Source: Dastarcus helophoroides
Taxonomy: Eukaryota; Arthropoda; Insecta; Coleoptera; Bothrideridae
Assembly (NCBI GenBank): GCA_028583605.1
Contig: CM053337.1
Location: 25,778,162 to 25,842,161, forward strand
Direction of reading: 5' to 3'
DNA length: 64,000 nt
The position numbers and the translations under genes were made by a program. Below the pieces are notes generated by a model. The model did no database searches. It saw only the letters and a program-made list of their open reading frames with translations, and was not told where the DNA came from. Positions 21,049 through 32,286 of this stretch are shown here, one piece after another. Numbering within the stretch: the stretch's first letter is position 1; every line of letters starts with the position of its first letter.

Positions 21049-23938
21049 CAGGCCCGTAACCAGGATCCTTTTACGGGGGGCGGAGGGGGGCTGCGATCCT
21101 TCTGCTAAATCTGCCCAGTCTTTGCTTGCGTTCAGATTAGAGCTAAGAAGTCACGGTCCAATGCTACTTTACTATTAATATTATTATTGTACACAAGTGT
21201 ACTAAAATTTAAAAAAATACACTAAAAACATTTCTAGAGTTTAACTCTTCTAACATTCTGACAAATTAATTTAACAACGACGTTGCCTATTTATCTTAAT
21301 TTAATTTCTAAATAAAAACAGGTGTGGGTAAGATGATAAAATTACTCGAAAGATATTCTTTTTTTTTAATTTATCTTTGAACTGTATTCTAGAACCTGCA
21401 CTTGTGTATGGAAAATGCCTCCAGAAAGTGCTCTATTTAAAGACATAGTTTGAAGTCAGCTAGAGAAAAATTTTTGTTTAATTTTTTTTTCCAATTTCGA
21501 TTAAATTCATAATTTTAACTTTCATCTCCAATTTAAAGTTTGCACCCGAACATTTCCACTTTGCCTATTCTTTCTAAATTCTGGAAGATTAGATTTTCTT
21601 TTCAAGTTTAAGTTTCCTCTTAGCGTCCAACTCTTTTTCTAACTGGCAAAAACTTTAATTCCTAGGTTTTTTATTTTGAGCAATTTTGGGAATTATTGTT
21701 GCTGTCTGAATTTGCAATTTCGAAATGCATTTGATTATTCCGAATTTCGAAGAAAAGTTTTTGCTATAAAGTTATTTATCTTTTTTTAGGTTTTACCTTT
21801 AATCTCAAAATTTCAACCTTTTTTGAAAATTTTCAATTTGAATTAGATTTCTTGTTAAATGCGAAGTATGTTAATACTTTTACTTTTTTTTCTCAAAATT
21901 CAAAGTTTAAAATCTTGGTATTTACTTCAAACCCACAAATATTTTTTTACACTTCGATTCTTTCTAGAAATCTGGAAATATCGCCAAAATTTTTGTGGAA
22001 AATTTCAGATATCGAAATTCTAAACTTAATCTTGAGTTTTTGAATTTGGAATTTTAATTCGGAATGTCTAGAAAAGTCTACATTTAGAGTGGACAAACCC
22101 GTTCTAGAAAAAGTTTAATTACGACCTTGTTTATACTTAAAAACAACCAGAATTCATTAATAAACATTTCTGAAAATATTAACTTTTTTAGAAATTTTGA
22201 ATTTCCAAACAAAAAGTGGGATATGTTCGAACTCGAAATTTTTAGTTTTTTAAAGTCGAAATTTTAGAAATAGTTTGACATTTAGAATTACTCTCTAAAT
22301 CCAAAGAAAAAAGAAGCTATAATTTTTGAAAAAAAAATGTTTAAAGTAACAATTTTTTAACAAAATTTCTAATTTCCAAAAAAAAATCTATTAACAAAAA
22401 CTAATAACACTCAACATTTTGTCTTAAAACAAAATTCAAAAAATAAACTTTGATATTTCCTGAAATTGAAATACAAAACTTTTCCTCTGAAACCAAGAAA
22501 GAGTAAAAAACACAACAAAGGCTGAAACTTTTAGTGTTTTCTCAAAATGTTTTTAAATTAAATGTCTAGAGAAAAAGTCAAAATATTTTGAAGAAGTCTG
22601 AATTTTCAACTAGTGCTAAAGTAAAAATTTTGACAAATAAACTAAAGTTATTTAGCTCTTTTTTTCTTAAATTTCGAATTCAATCTTGACATTTTTAAAC
22701 TCGTCGTAAAAAGTTGTAAACATTTTATAAATTTTCTAAAAATATAAATTTAAAGTCGAAAGAAATGTCGTGAGTAAAAGTAAAAAATTTCTTAATTAAC
22801 GTTGAAATTTGGTAGCGAAGATAGAAATTTCAGTATTTTTTTGGAAGTTTTCGCTTGGAAGTCGAATTTTTGAGAAAAAAGTCGAATTTTTGAAATTGTA
22901 ATAGAAATATAAACAAATCAACTTCATAACAAAAAAATTTGAAATTTTTTATTATGAAGTTAAAACTTTTTGAAAAAATTAAAAATTTTGAAATAAATTG
23001 ATGGGTTCAAGTTATTATAAAAAAAATCCCCAATTTTCCAACTTAAAAATGCTCAAGTTTTGTGTAAAACTCGAAATTTATAAAAGAATCGACATTCTTG
23101 ATATTTTTTTCAAAGTTCAATCGCCATGTTAGAAAAATTATAGAAGAAATTCATATAAATAACTACAAATGTCTTCCTAAAATAATAGCTTATAAGAGAT
23201 TTTGATTTTTTTAGTAAAAGGCATAATATTCAAAACTTTATTCCAATGCCGAATTTAAAATTTAAATTTTTAAATTCCAAAATTGTAAAACTATTATCAC
23301 AAAATCCAAGTTCTTCTTAAAATTTGGTGTTAAATCTCCAAAAAACGCTTGTATAAATTTCAAGTTCTTCTCAAAATTTGAATTTTTTTTGTGAAAATGG
23401 GGAGTTTGAAAAACTTGCAAAATTCAACATTATTTTAATAAAATAAATTTAAAACATTAGATTGGAATTTTAAATAAAAACAAGAAATTTCAAGAAAAGT
23501 TTCAGTTTTTCTAGAAACGAAATCTGAGTAAAAATTTTAAGATTTTGGGTGAAAATTAAAGAGTTATTTCGAAATCTTAAGAACTTCTTCAGTTTAAAAT
23601 GTTATGCCCCTTCTGAATATCCTGAGTATAACCTAAAACTATTTTTTTTTATTTCGACTGAGATTTTTTTGTTAATTGTGAGTTTTGGCCTGTTAATGCC
23701 TTTTTTTTAAGAGTATTTTACCTTTTTGGTGCTTTCTTTAGCCTTTCGTTTGTGCCTAATTTAACATTTGGTCACCTTTTTACCTTCCTTGATTGTGCTT
23801 AAAATCTGGTCTCTAATAATAATAAATGGTGCCAAATTTGAAAAAAAAAACATCCTTGCAATTCAGTACGAAAACAAAATGATCCATTAAAAATGGTTTT
23901 TGCAGCCCCCTAGCTCCCTAACCCTGGTTACGAGCCTG
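21049..23938. mobile_element. hAT-like non-autonomous element filled with AT-rich repeat
   Basis: The ends are inverted: the left begins CAGGCCCGTAACCAGG and the right, reverse complemented, begins CAGGCTCGTAACCAGG. Both continue into a G-rich subterminal block ending in GGGGGCTGC. An 8-bp duplication flanks it (AGTACGGT at 21041-21048, AGTAGGGT at 23939-23946; 7 of 8 identical). The end sequence and 8-bp duplication are typical of hAT elements. The 2.9-kb interior has no transposase. Most of it is the degenerate AAATTTT/GAAAAA-type AT-rich repeat, plus a fragment of foldback family A (22464-22525). It needs a transposase in trans. Confidence 0.78.
22464..22525 (-). repeat. foldback family A, short fragment
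   Basis: The fragment contains ATTGAAATACAAAACTTTTC, CTGAAACCAAGAAAGAGT and AAAAAACACAACAAAGG, matching one outer arm of family A. The hammerhead-like inner part is missing. It lies inside the hAT-like element. Confidence 0.7.
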
Positions 23939-23946
23939 AGTAGGGT

Positions 23947-25177
23947 TATTTAAAACAGGTTTTGATTTTTTAGAATTGAATACTTTAAACATTCCATTTA
24001 AATTCCTTTTAAGTAAGTAAAATTGTAAAAGTTTTTCCTTTTCAACCTTTAGAGTTCTATTAAGATTTGTTATTAAATTTTTGTTGTAAATGAATTAATA
24101 ATTTATACACTATATGGTAACTAATATATTCCAATCCTAACTAATATTTCCAATGTGATTATCATTCTGCAATCGGTACGAACTCTTTAAAGGTGTGAGC
24201 AGCTGATTAGGTTAGTTTTATTACGTTTATCCAAACTAATTTAAAACGAGAAGGTATGTTTGACCTATCGCTAGTTTACAGCAATCTGTTGTATCTCTTT
24301 CGTAATTAAAACTAGAGACGGATTAAGGCATTAAATCAATATACATTTGCTAGTTTAGGAACTCTCCTTAATTTTGGATGGCTTTGTCGTTAAGCTAAAA
24401 GCCAATTATTCATTTGAGCTAGGAATTTGTAAATGTTTGACTTTACATTTAATATGGCGGATTTTTCTACATATTTAAGGTTATGTTTTTAAACATTTTA
24501 ATTGAATAACGAAATTCTGAAATCAAAAGTATAAATCCGTTTTTTGCCATAAACTGTTTTAGGTCAATTTAGATTCTCCTCAAAATATTTATTCTCGACA
24601 TTTAGCTTGAAAAATGAATTATTCGAAAATACCTTTTGTTAGAAATTTCGAATTTTTTCTTCAATATCCATCTTTAGATAAATTTTTGAAGCAAACATTT
24701 CTTTAAGCGGGTTGAGCAATTTTTGGGAAAAATATTATTATTTCGCGTCCCCATTACACTAATGTCGCGTTAGCAACATGCTTCAATGTTAACAGTATAT
24801 GCAACTATAAGTAAGACGTGCAGCAGCATGAAAAATGTATGATCGGCACCGGGAATTACCACACAAGAATCCAGTGTATGTTGACAATTTTAAATTTTAT
24901 TTCTCATTGCAACGTATTCATACTCCTACAATATATCAATTAAATTGACTTCGTGGAAAGTTCAATGTCTGCATACTGTGCTTTGTTTAAATTGTATTTT
25001 ATCTAATTATTATTTTAATTGTTTAATTGCAGTACAACATTTGTGTTAATATTTTAATTTAGAAAAGTGAATAACAAAAACAAATCATTCATTTTTAGAT
25101 ATTTCCAATATTCAAATTAATATTCGCGTCAAACAATTTGCCTTTCTTGCCTGCCTGGTTACGCAAGATGAACCATA
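23947..25177. other. no recognised feature
   Basis: AT-rich intronic sequence. The part 24100-24480 is less repetitive than its neighbours. No coding or RNA gene could be supported. Confidence 0.45.
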
Positions 25178-25179
25178 TA

Positions 25180-27393
25180 CAGGGTGTTACAAAAGTCCGG
25201 GCCGCTACTTCAGGAGCATATTCTACACATTAAAATATGAAAAATGTTGAAATACTTTTTTTTCTTTAAATTGCCTCCTAACGGAGATATGACTATTTAA
25301 AGATGGCGCCCCTAAAGTGGTTTTTTTACTACAAAAAGTTAACGGTTAGTAGCAAAGTCATGAAATTGGGCAAGCAGTTAAAGAATTGGATAAGGCATAT
25401 TCTCATGTAACATATTTTTTAAATAAGCAGTAGCGTGGTGTGTAGGGGGTTGCCCGCGATTATTTTTTGCCCTAACTTTTTTGTATTGCCATAATCGTAA
25501 AAAGCAACATTTTTTATACAAAAAAGGTACTCCTTCTCAAAGTCACTAAAAGTAACCGTTTCCGAGAAAAAAGCGTTTAAACAAAATTGTTGCATTTATT
25601 AGAATTCGTTTTGCAAATTTCTAATTTATCCACTACTAACTGCATTGATATAAAAATAGTACAAAATTAAGAAAAAAAAAATCAAAGCAAGTGTTCGAAA
25701 TTACTGCCCCCTGCAGCAATACATTGCTCGGCTCGTCTTCTAAGGGAACTCCTTACTCTTTCGCAAATGCCTGGTGTATTGTGAATCTGGTAGAACCCAT
25801 TTTCAATTCGTTCACGAAGATCATTGATATTGTCAACTGGTGTGGAGTAGACGATCTGCTTTAGAAGTCCCCATAAGTAGAAATCGAGTGGGTTGAGGTC
25901 AGGAGACCTAGCTGGCCATGGTATCGGACCTCCTCGACCTATCCATCGTTGATGATAGTTGTTATTCAAAAATTCCCTAGCAACTGCACTAAAATGGGCA
26001 GGTGCCCCATCGTGCATTATCCACATTCGCTGACTTGTTATGAGTGGAACATTTTCAAGTAACACGGGTAACTCTGTTTGCAAAAAATGTCTATATGATG
26101 CTCCTGTTAACCTATGAGGTAAAAAAAAACGGTCCAATTATAGAGTCCCCTATTATTCCTCCCCAAATGTTAAGTGAAAAATGTTGCTGATGTCTCGACT
26201 GAATAACTGCATTGGGATTTTCAACTTGCCACTGATGCATGTTGTGAAAGTTAAGTATCCCGTTTCTGGTAAAACCCGCTTCGTCCGTAAATAATATGAG
26301 CGATGGAAAGTTCTCATTTTCAGCGATCTTATGCAATAGCCAGTTGCAAAATTCTATTCTTGGAGGATAATCAGCAGCAAGTAACCCTTGCACTCTTTGA
26401 AAATGATAGGGGTAAAATTGGTAAAATTTCAAAATTCGCCAAATAGTTAGGTGATTTACTCCTTCGGCTAAAGCAAGTTGTCTAGTGCTGACACATGGAT
26501 CTTCTTCAACTCGCTGAAGCACGCGCTCCTCTAAATTAGCAACTTCTGCGTTTGGCCTTCCAACACGTTCGCCTTTGAAAACAAAATTTCCTGTTTCACA
26601 TAAACGAGCATGAATTTTCTGGAACAATTTTTCTCCTGGTGGGTGTCTATTAGGAAAACGTTCAGCATAAAGCCATCTTGCTTCAGCACGATTACAATTT
26701 GCAAGCCCGTACATTAAATGCATGTCGGCCATTTCTTGATTTGAATAGTCCATTTTATTAAAATAATGAAAAGTTAAAAAACTACTACACTTACTATTGA
26801 CAACAAAAACTGCTAAAGTTTACAGCTTACGACCAAATTTTATCAGTGACACAACGTCAATCTCTGGCAGATATTGTCAAGTACAATTGTTTTCTTTACG
26901 ATCAGTTTGCATGACCAACTTATTTTTTCTTATACAAATTAGTTAGAATTTCGAAGACGGGATAGGATTATTTAAACGCCTTTTTCTCGGAAACGGTTAC
27001 TTTTAGCGACTTTGAGAAAGAGTACCTTTTTTGTATAAAAAATGTTGCTTTTTACGATTATGGCACTTTTGTGTCGAAATATTGCAATACAAAAAAGTTA
27101 GGGCAAAAAATAATCGCGGGCAACCCCCTACACACCACGCTACTGCTTATTTAAAAAATATGTTACATGAGAATATGCCTTATCCAATTCTTTAACTGCT
27201 TGCCCAATTTCATGACTTTGCTACTAACCGTTAATTTTTTGTAGTAAAAAAACCACTTTTGGGGCGCCATCTTTAAATGGTCATATCTCCGTTAGGAGGC
27301 AATTTAAAGAAAAAAATGTATTTCAACATTTTTCATATTTTAATGTGTAGAATATGCTCCTGAAGCAGCGGCCCGGACTTTTGTAACACCCTG
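25180..27393 (-). mobile_element. DD41D mariner-type element 1, long TIRs
   Basis: A 2214-bp element with TA on both sides (25178-25179, 27394-27395) and termini CAGGGTGTTACAAAAGTCCG / inverse. The terminal inverted repeats are unusually long: about 402 bp (25180-25581) and 423 bp (26971-27393). They are nearly identical, apart from 21 bp present only in the right one (within 27070-27100). One transposase gene lies between them on the minus strand. CAGGGTGT...ACACCCTG ends, TA targets and the DDE/D signature place it in the IS630-Tc1-mariner superfamily. Near-identical arms suggest recent activity. Confidence 0.93.
25682..26753 (-). pseudogene. DD41D transposase, one frameshift
   Basis: A cut-and-paste transposase of about 356 codons from ATG at 26751-26753. 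The N-terminal part is an HTH region of the type common in insect transposases (MYGLANCNRAEARWLYAERF near residues 14-33; CETGNFVFKGERVGRPN near 51-67), followed by a second HTH (STRQLALAEGVNHLTIWRIL). Catalytic Asp 1 is in LFTDEAGF, Asp 2 in MHDGAPAHF and Asp 3 in SPDLNPLDFYLWG, with 41 residues between the last two. The only visible lesion is a frame change within an A9 run on the + strand at about 26121-26129, in the GPFF segment between Asp 1 and Asp 2. A homopolymer sequencing error could explain it. The paralogue at 32791-33849 is open at this point. Confidence 0.9.
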
Positions 27394-27395
27394 TA

Positions 27396-28329
27396 TAATA
27401 GTACACAGAGTAAGACTAAATTTGTTTTATAAAAATAATGTGCCAAATGTTTTGCAATATATTTAATAGTTATACAAAAAAATCTGATTTTCTTTTCAAC
27501 TATGACGCCCTGTATTTCGGTTAATATCAACTTTAGGTAAAAGGTGAATGCAGCTAAATCACATTATTTTTACAGGAAAAATTTATTCTTGCTCTATGTT
27601 CCATTATCTATGGTCCACCCTGTATAGCCGTTTTCGAACCTGTCTGTTCCGTACAAAGCTTGAGATCGATTTTAAATTAACTTCCCGAAGAGCTAGAGAT
27701 CTGAATTTTGAAACAGAGTTGCCAACAGGTTTAATTAGTTAGAATTATGGAACAATGCCTAATTCTCTTAGGAATCTCAATGATTGGTTGGCGCGATGGT
27801 CTTGTTGAAAATCGTAACCGGTTGAAGTCGCGATTTAATAGTAAGTACATAATTGCATTTAAATGTTAATTAAACTTCTCACATAATTTAGTTCCAAATA
27901 TAAATATCGATCCAAATCAATGTAGAAATACGAACGTTTTTGTCTGTTTGTTTGAACATTATACTTATCTTTTCCAAAACTAAATAAGTCATTATATTAA
28001 TTAGATGTTTTTGATTTACTTTGTCTTTCAACTTTTTCACAAAGATATTTTATATCGCTAATACATTTAAGATTTTAAGTAGTGTCGCTTTCTGCAGATT
28101 TCCTTATTGAGCACATAAAACAAAAAAAAAGCATTATACCAGCACACCTAGTCTGCTAAACTAGAAGGCCTTCTGTTGAACTTTCTTAATACATTTTTAC
28201 TGTCTCCTGAACTGTTGTCCACTTGTTTAATCATGGGCAGTTTTTAAATGTTATCTTAAGGCTTGTGTCCTATTTGTTTTTATAATGAAGCTAACTGAAT
28301 TTGTAGTTTCAATGTTGCTAAGAACGCAC
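27396..28329. other. intronic stretch with isolated mariner-like end motif
   Basis: No gene is seen. CACCCTGTATAG near 27615-27626 resembles the outermost bases of DD41D-type terminal repeats followed by TA. No partner repeat is nearby, so it may be a relic end or chance. Confidence 0.4.
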
Positions 28330-28625
28330 AAAATATAATATTTCGCGCTCACAAAATATAATAATTCGCGCGCAGGCGAGAGTTATCATTATACACTTTA
28401 GACTGTCGAGAATGGGGCAACCGGCAGATTGCCCCCACTGATTTTCAACAGCCGCGCCCTGTTCCCTCTACTCTGCCACCGTCTCAAATGGATTTCAGTA
28501 AACATATTGCAGGGGTACATAAGAGAAGTACGGAACTCCAGGTCAGGCCTAGGTGGTAGCGAGGGCAGTGTCCCGCTGCCCTCCCTGCACCAGCCCCTAT
28601 TGTCCACAACATCCAAATCTCACCA
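28330..28625. other. GC-richer unique block upstream of otp exon 2
   Basis: A local rise in GC (GAGGGCAGTGTCCCGCTGCC; GGGGCAACCGGCAGATTGCC) within AT-rich intron. It is preceded by a duplicated 20-mer ACAAAATATAATATTTCGCG (28329 on; second copy 22 bp later with one change). Overlapping frames exist on both strands (28398-28616 -, 28429-28728 +), but neither resembles a known protein nor has clear splice sites. It could be an alternative first exon or an intronic enhancer of otp, or an unrecognised repeat. Confidence 0.35.
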
Positions 28626-29072
28626 AAGGAAGGAAATGCTTCAAAGTTACCAAAAAAAAAACGTCACATTATTAATGGACGTCTCCATACGCATATTTCG
28701 TTGGAAATGGCTTCTGCAAAAATTATGATATATTTGCATTTTGACATTTAGAAACAGCTATTTTTAGCTTATTTGAAAGAAAGGTAGGGTAACTTTATTT
28801 AGGTTCTCAATTTTAATATTCAGTGTAAAAACGGATCTCTTGCGCACTATTCATTAATTTTGGTGTTACAGCTTTGATTTCTTAAAAGAACCCATCTGTC
28901 ACAGTCACTTTAAAAAATTCCGGCTCCGGATTTTTTTTTCTCCAAAACAACCGATCTTTTTTATTCGAAGTACTTTACCCATAAAAGCTAATTCGATACC
29001 CCTTCAAAGACACAGACGATATTTCGAATGAATTTAAAGCTATCTAAAAGTAACTGTGATATTTTTTTCCAG

Positions 29073-29362
29073 GTCTGAAAGAAATGTGCGGGGAAGATTT
29101 AAAACGACACCAAGGGGAGTTGAAAGTCTTGGATCAACCCAGACTGAGCGGGGTATGTGATGGTAATTTACCGCCGCTCGGTGGCCTAGGCGGCGGCTCC
29201 ATCGATGGCGATAAACCATCTAAACAGAAAAGACACCGGACGAGATTCACGCCGGCACAACTCAACGAATTGGAAAGGTGCTTTTCCAAGACGCACTACC
29301 CAGACATATTTATGAGAGAGGAGATAGCAATGAGGATAGGCCTTACGGAATCCAGAGTACAA
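29073..29362 (+). CDS. otp: otp exon 2 (homeodomain residues 1-46)
   Basis: Internal coding exon of orthopedia, a nuclear paired-like homeodomain transcription factor that specifies neuroendocrine cell types in animals. The acceptor is TTTTTTTCCAG ending at 29072 and the donor GTAAGT at 29363. From the in-frame Met at 29084, residues 1-47 hold a Gly-rich segment ([11 protein letters not shown]). The homeodomain starts at residue 48: [20 protein letters not shown], then [20 protein letters not shown] and TESRVQ. Splicing after homeodomain residue 46 is the usual paired-class position; helix 3 with the DNA-contacting residues 47-54 must lie in the next exon. The exon begins with two bases of a split codon, so the Met at 29084 need not be the start; the proposed exon 1 at 8495 fits the phase. 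The [20 protein letters not shown] run is specific for Otp. Confidence 0.96.
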
Positions 29363-29659
29363 GTAAGTCCTACATGTAAGTTCGCGTTCGAATCGAAAGT
29401 TTATTGCATTCACTGCATCAAAGGAATTGATAAAAGAACACACTGATCAACTATACTAAATTGCTCTTAAATGTGTAGCGTGTAAGCAAAAAAAAATTGT
29501 GCAGTGGTTAGGACAAAGAGTTATTTTTCGAATATTTATGCGTATACACAATGTCCTGCTTTGTTACATTTAGTGTTGGTCCATTTAGCGCTGCTGTTGG
29601 ATTTCCTGGAAATTGCACGCAGTATTGGGCTTCTCTGAAATCCATAGTACTACTTAATT
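29363..29659. other. start of otp intron 2
   Basis: Sequence after the donor. A stop (TGA at 29444-29446) follows in the exon frame, so read-through would truncate the homeodomain. No other feature. Confidence 0.6.
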
Positions 29660-29800
29660 TTATAACTATTAAACTTTATTAGCGATAAAAATGCAACAAA
29701 ATTTAAAAATTCCACAAGGTCTTCGATAAATATTTGCTAGCACCGGACTAGGTTTCGCATTACTGCGTCATCGGCGGTCATACCAGCAATTTGTTTAGCC
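29660..29800 (-). repeat. repeat family C with hammerhead-like motif
   Basis: The minus strand holds a hammerhead-like segment (29734-29789), then CTTGTGGAATTTTTAAATTT and TAATAAAGTTTAATAGTTAT. The downstream half recurs at 45297-45447, where it forms a foldback. It lies 300 bp into otp intron 2. Confidence 0.7.
29734..29789 (-). ncRNA. hammerhead ribozyme-like motif, family C
   Basis: On the minus strand: outer stem I UUGCU, internal loop, inner stem I ACCG, core CCGAUGA (consensus CUGANGA with U4 changed to C), an extra C, stem II GCA/UGC with loop GUAA, GAAA, a 2-bp stem III (AC/GU, loop CUA), cleavage triplet GUC, then CGGU (pairs with ACCG) and AGCAA (pairs with UUGCU). The order and pairing are those of a type I hammerhead. 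The U4 change and extra base before stem II make activity doubtful. Confidence 0.55.
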
Positions 29801-30186
29801 GTTGCTATGCTAACAAGCTTTATGGATCACAGACTCCTACGAATATCCAAATTCTCGTCCAAAACTTCAATTAGAGGTATGTTCAAATCATCAAGCTGCC
29901 CGTTCACAAGTCTAAATTGACTAGATTGTAAATATTTGTGAATTCCTATGGCTTCCGAGAAACTAAGTTTTTTAGTGTTATTACAAATATGTAATATTTC
30001 TACTGTGTTCATGTAAGTGTAACTTTATGTTGTGTTTCTAATAGATGCTTTGCAAAATTTGATCTTTCTGGCAACAAGAAGGCAACAAGATGTTCGCTGT
30101 ACCTACTATGAAAACTACGTGGTGTTTGTCCCACGTAATTTTCATATTATTCACAAGTTCATATATTCATATGTATGAAAGTATTA

Positions 30187-30570
30187 TTATAGACATTTTG
30201 GGCACTTGAAGAATATATTTTTCTTTGTTGATTCTCCCCAAGTTTCGTGAATCCAAGTTCCATATGGGATGCATTGTACCATGTCTATCGCTTTTACTTC
30301 TTCACATATAAAGTAGAAGCAGTCTTTTTCATTGTAAACAATTTCAATTGAGACATTTGGGCTTGTTGAAGAGGTTCTTGAATTAGTTTTTTCCGAAATA
30401 TTGCGCTTCTTGGCTAATGTCTTCACAGCCTTAACAGCTGGATGTTGGCCTTTGGTATTTTTTTTGTTTTTCCAGTATTTCTTTATAAGGTCTACTTTTG
30501 AGCACCATACATTGTACCAGTAGGATCTAGTCGATAAAATGCTAGCACGATTTTGGCAACAAGAACCTCC
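30187..30570 (-). pseudogene. transposase-type C-terminal zinc-finger remnant
   Basis: A minus-strand open segment reads KGQHPAVKAVKTLAKKRNIS and then CFYFICEEVKAIDMVQCIPY followed by GTWIHETW and FFKCPKC. Spaced Cys/His with a Trp before the His resembles the PHD-like C-terminal finger found on many insect pogo/Tigger-type (DDE) transposases, where it reads C-x2-C...W-x2-C-x2-C-x-x-W-x-H. Two finger cysteines look substituted (F-I and P-Y positions). The catalytic domain is not found upstream. A host chromatin-protein fragment cannot be excluded. Confidence 0.4.
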
Positions 30571-31784
30571 TTTGAAGTATTAAATTACATAACTTGAATA
30601 TGGTACAATCGATTGTTTTGGAAAATAATTTAATTAATAGAAGAATAATTACATCGTAGCAAAGAAAGCAATGATTATTACTACAAAATTACTTGCTATT
30701 TCTTACGACAAATGAGCCAAAAGTTACATGCAAACTTACTTTAACAAGTAAGCACCGTTTGCCGCTAGATTATTTATCCAACTGACAGACTTGTGGTTGT
30801 TTTAGTACTTAAATTCAATTGAGACTATCAGATCAAGAAAGAATGAACAATTCATTAAAATATAAGCGTAGCAGTATGCATTAGGCAACTTTCCCCTACA
30901 TTCAAAATACATACATATTTTTTTTTGAATTGAGGTGACGAAAAAATGTTTCAAGCAGGTGCAGAAAAATATTTTGGCCACATCTAAAGGAGGACGAGGA
31001 CACTAGGAAACCTGTTGTTGATATGAACAAAATAATTAAATTAGCGAAACAAAGAGATTTATAAATAGGGAAGATCTTAAAAAAATTTTTCACGATGAGC
31101 TCAACTAAAGAGCGGATTCAGAAGAAGACAAAAATGTTGAAAGTAGTGATTCTAACGAAAAGCAAAAAAACTTTGAACGGCATTTAACCACTATAACGAA
31201 AATTATGAATGTATTGGGCAGATTTTGATGGCCATGGATACCTTGGATGGGTTGTTCACTCTTTGTCAATTTTCTATAAAGCCCAGAAGAAGAATACAAA
31301 TGACGCTAGGCACTTTCGTTACAAAAAAGCAGAAAAATGGAAATGCAGAAGAATCTGAATGATCTCAGACTTAAATGCCGACTTATTTACTTTAATAACA
31401 GAAGTACAAGAAAACGCTTTAATAAACGAGACAAACTATAACCCTCACAATCGATTATTTTAAAATTGCTAATTCTGGTATTTTCTGGGATTTTAGTCTT
31501 GTTAAGGCAGTTTTAATAACTCGCTTCCATTTCTGATATGGTTGACTAATTCATGTAGTGTCGGCCTAAGCAAAGTTAGTATCCCTTGATACAAGTGGCG
31601 AATGTGCATTCGGTTCCACCAATGTACACGTAGTAACAAATAGATGGGACCCTATATACGCCTGCGAAGCGTGCTCAATAGTGTCTTTCACTAGTTGTAA
31701 ATATTGCTATGTTTTAGTAGAGTTGAAGAACGAACTTAAAAGCTGTGGCTTACCATTCCAATGCGATCTGTTTCAAAGGGTACG
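30571..31784. other. intronic stretch, no gene assigned
   Basis: The + strand between about 30990 and 31420 has weak coding-like character in shifting frames (Lys/Glu-rich, e.g. LKEDEDTRKPVVDMNK and ERHLTTITKIMNVLG). It could be the decayed end of the same transposon as 30187-30570 on the other strand, or of a different one. I do not recognise it. Confidence 0.35.
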
Positions 31785-32115
31785 AAGGTAGGCTGAAAAG
31801 TAATGCCCACATGCTTGCAAAAAACATGTTCAAAATCAGATAGCAAAATCGGGCAAAAAGACCATTGAAGGACATCTATTAAGCTTTAGAATAGTGAATT
31901 TATTTTTTGTCATAGTCACCACACAGATTTCTGCCAAAGTGTAACAAATTTTTTCATTGCATCGAGTTTCCTTGAATTTAGAACTTAACAGCTCATCGTG
32001 CGAGATGTGATGGTTGCTCTTGAGGTTTCTCTTGACTAGAGGAAAAAAACTGAAAATAGTAAGATCAGGGAGTAAGGAGGTGTGCAATTGGATCAAACTT
32101 CCGGTTTCGGTTTTA
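31785..32115 (-). pseudogene. mariner transposase C-terminal relic
   Basis: A terminal-repeat-like phrase, GAAGGTAGGCTGAAAAGTAA (from 31785), of the mariner type marks one end. The minus strand contains SLLPDLTIFSFFPLVKRNLK (about 32020-32080), which corresponds to the third catalytic Asp region of mariners (SPDLAPSDY-x-FP), followed by SNHHISHDELLS and a degraded tail. The catalytic Asp region is altered, and the 5' two thirds are missing. Confidence 0.6.
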
Positions 32116-32286
32116 AACAAAGATTGTGATAATTCTGAAAAAATGTCGAAAATTACAAAAGTCGAAATTTTGCTTGTTTTTCAAACAAAGCGAAGTTATA
32201 AGAAAAGATGAAAATTTTTTAAAAAGTGTGAATTTTCGAAAAACTCAAATTTTTCAATTTTTCAAATAAAAGTCTAGTTTACTATA

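Noticed and set aside
27612..27628. Isolated ACCCTGTATAG motifs (also near 47930) as transposon copies
   Set aside because: Single short end motifs without a partner repeat or duplication.
28398..28728. Overlapping frames on both strands in the GC-richer patch
   Set aside because: Neither resembles a protein family; frames are likely a by-product of higher GC.
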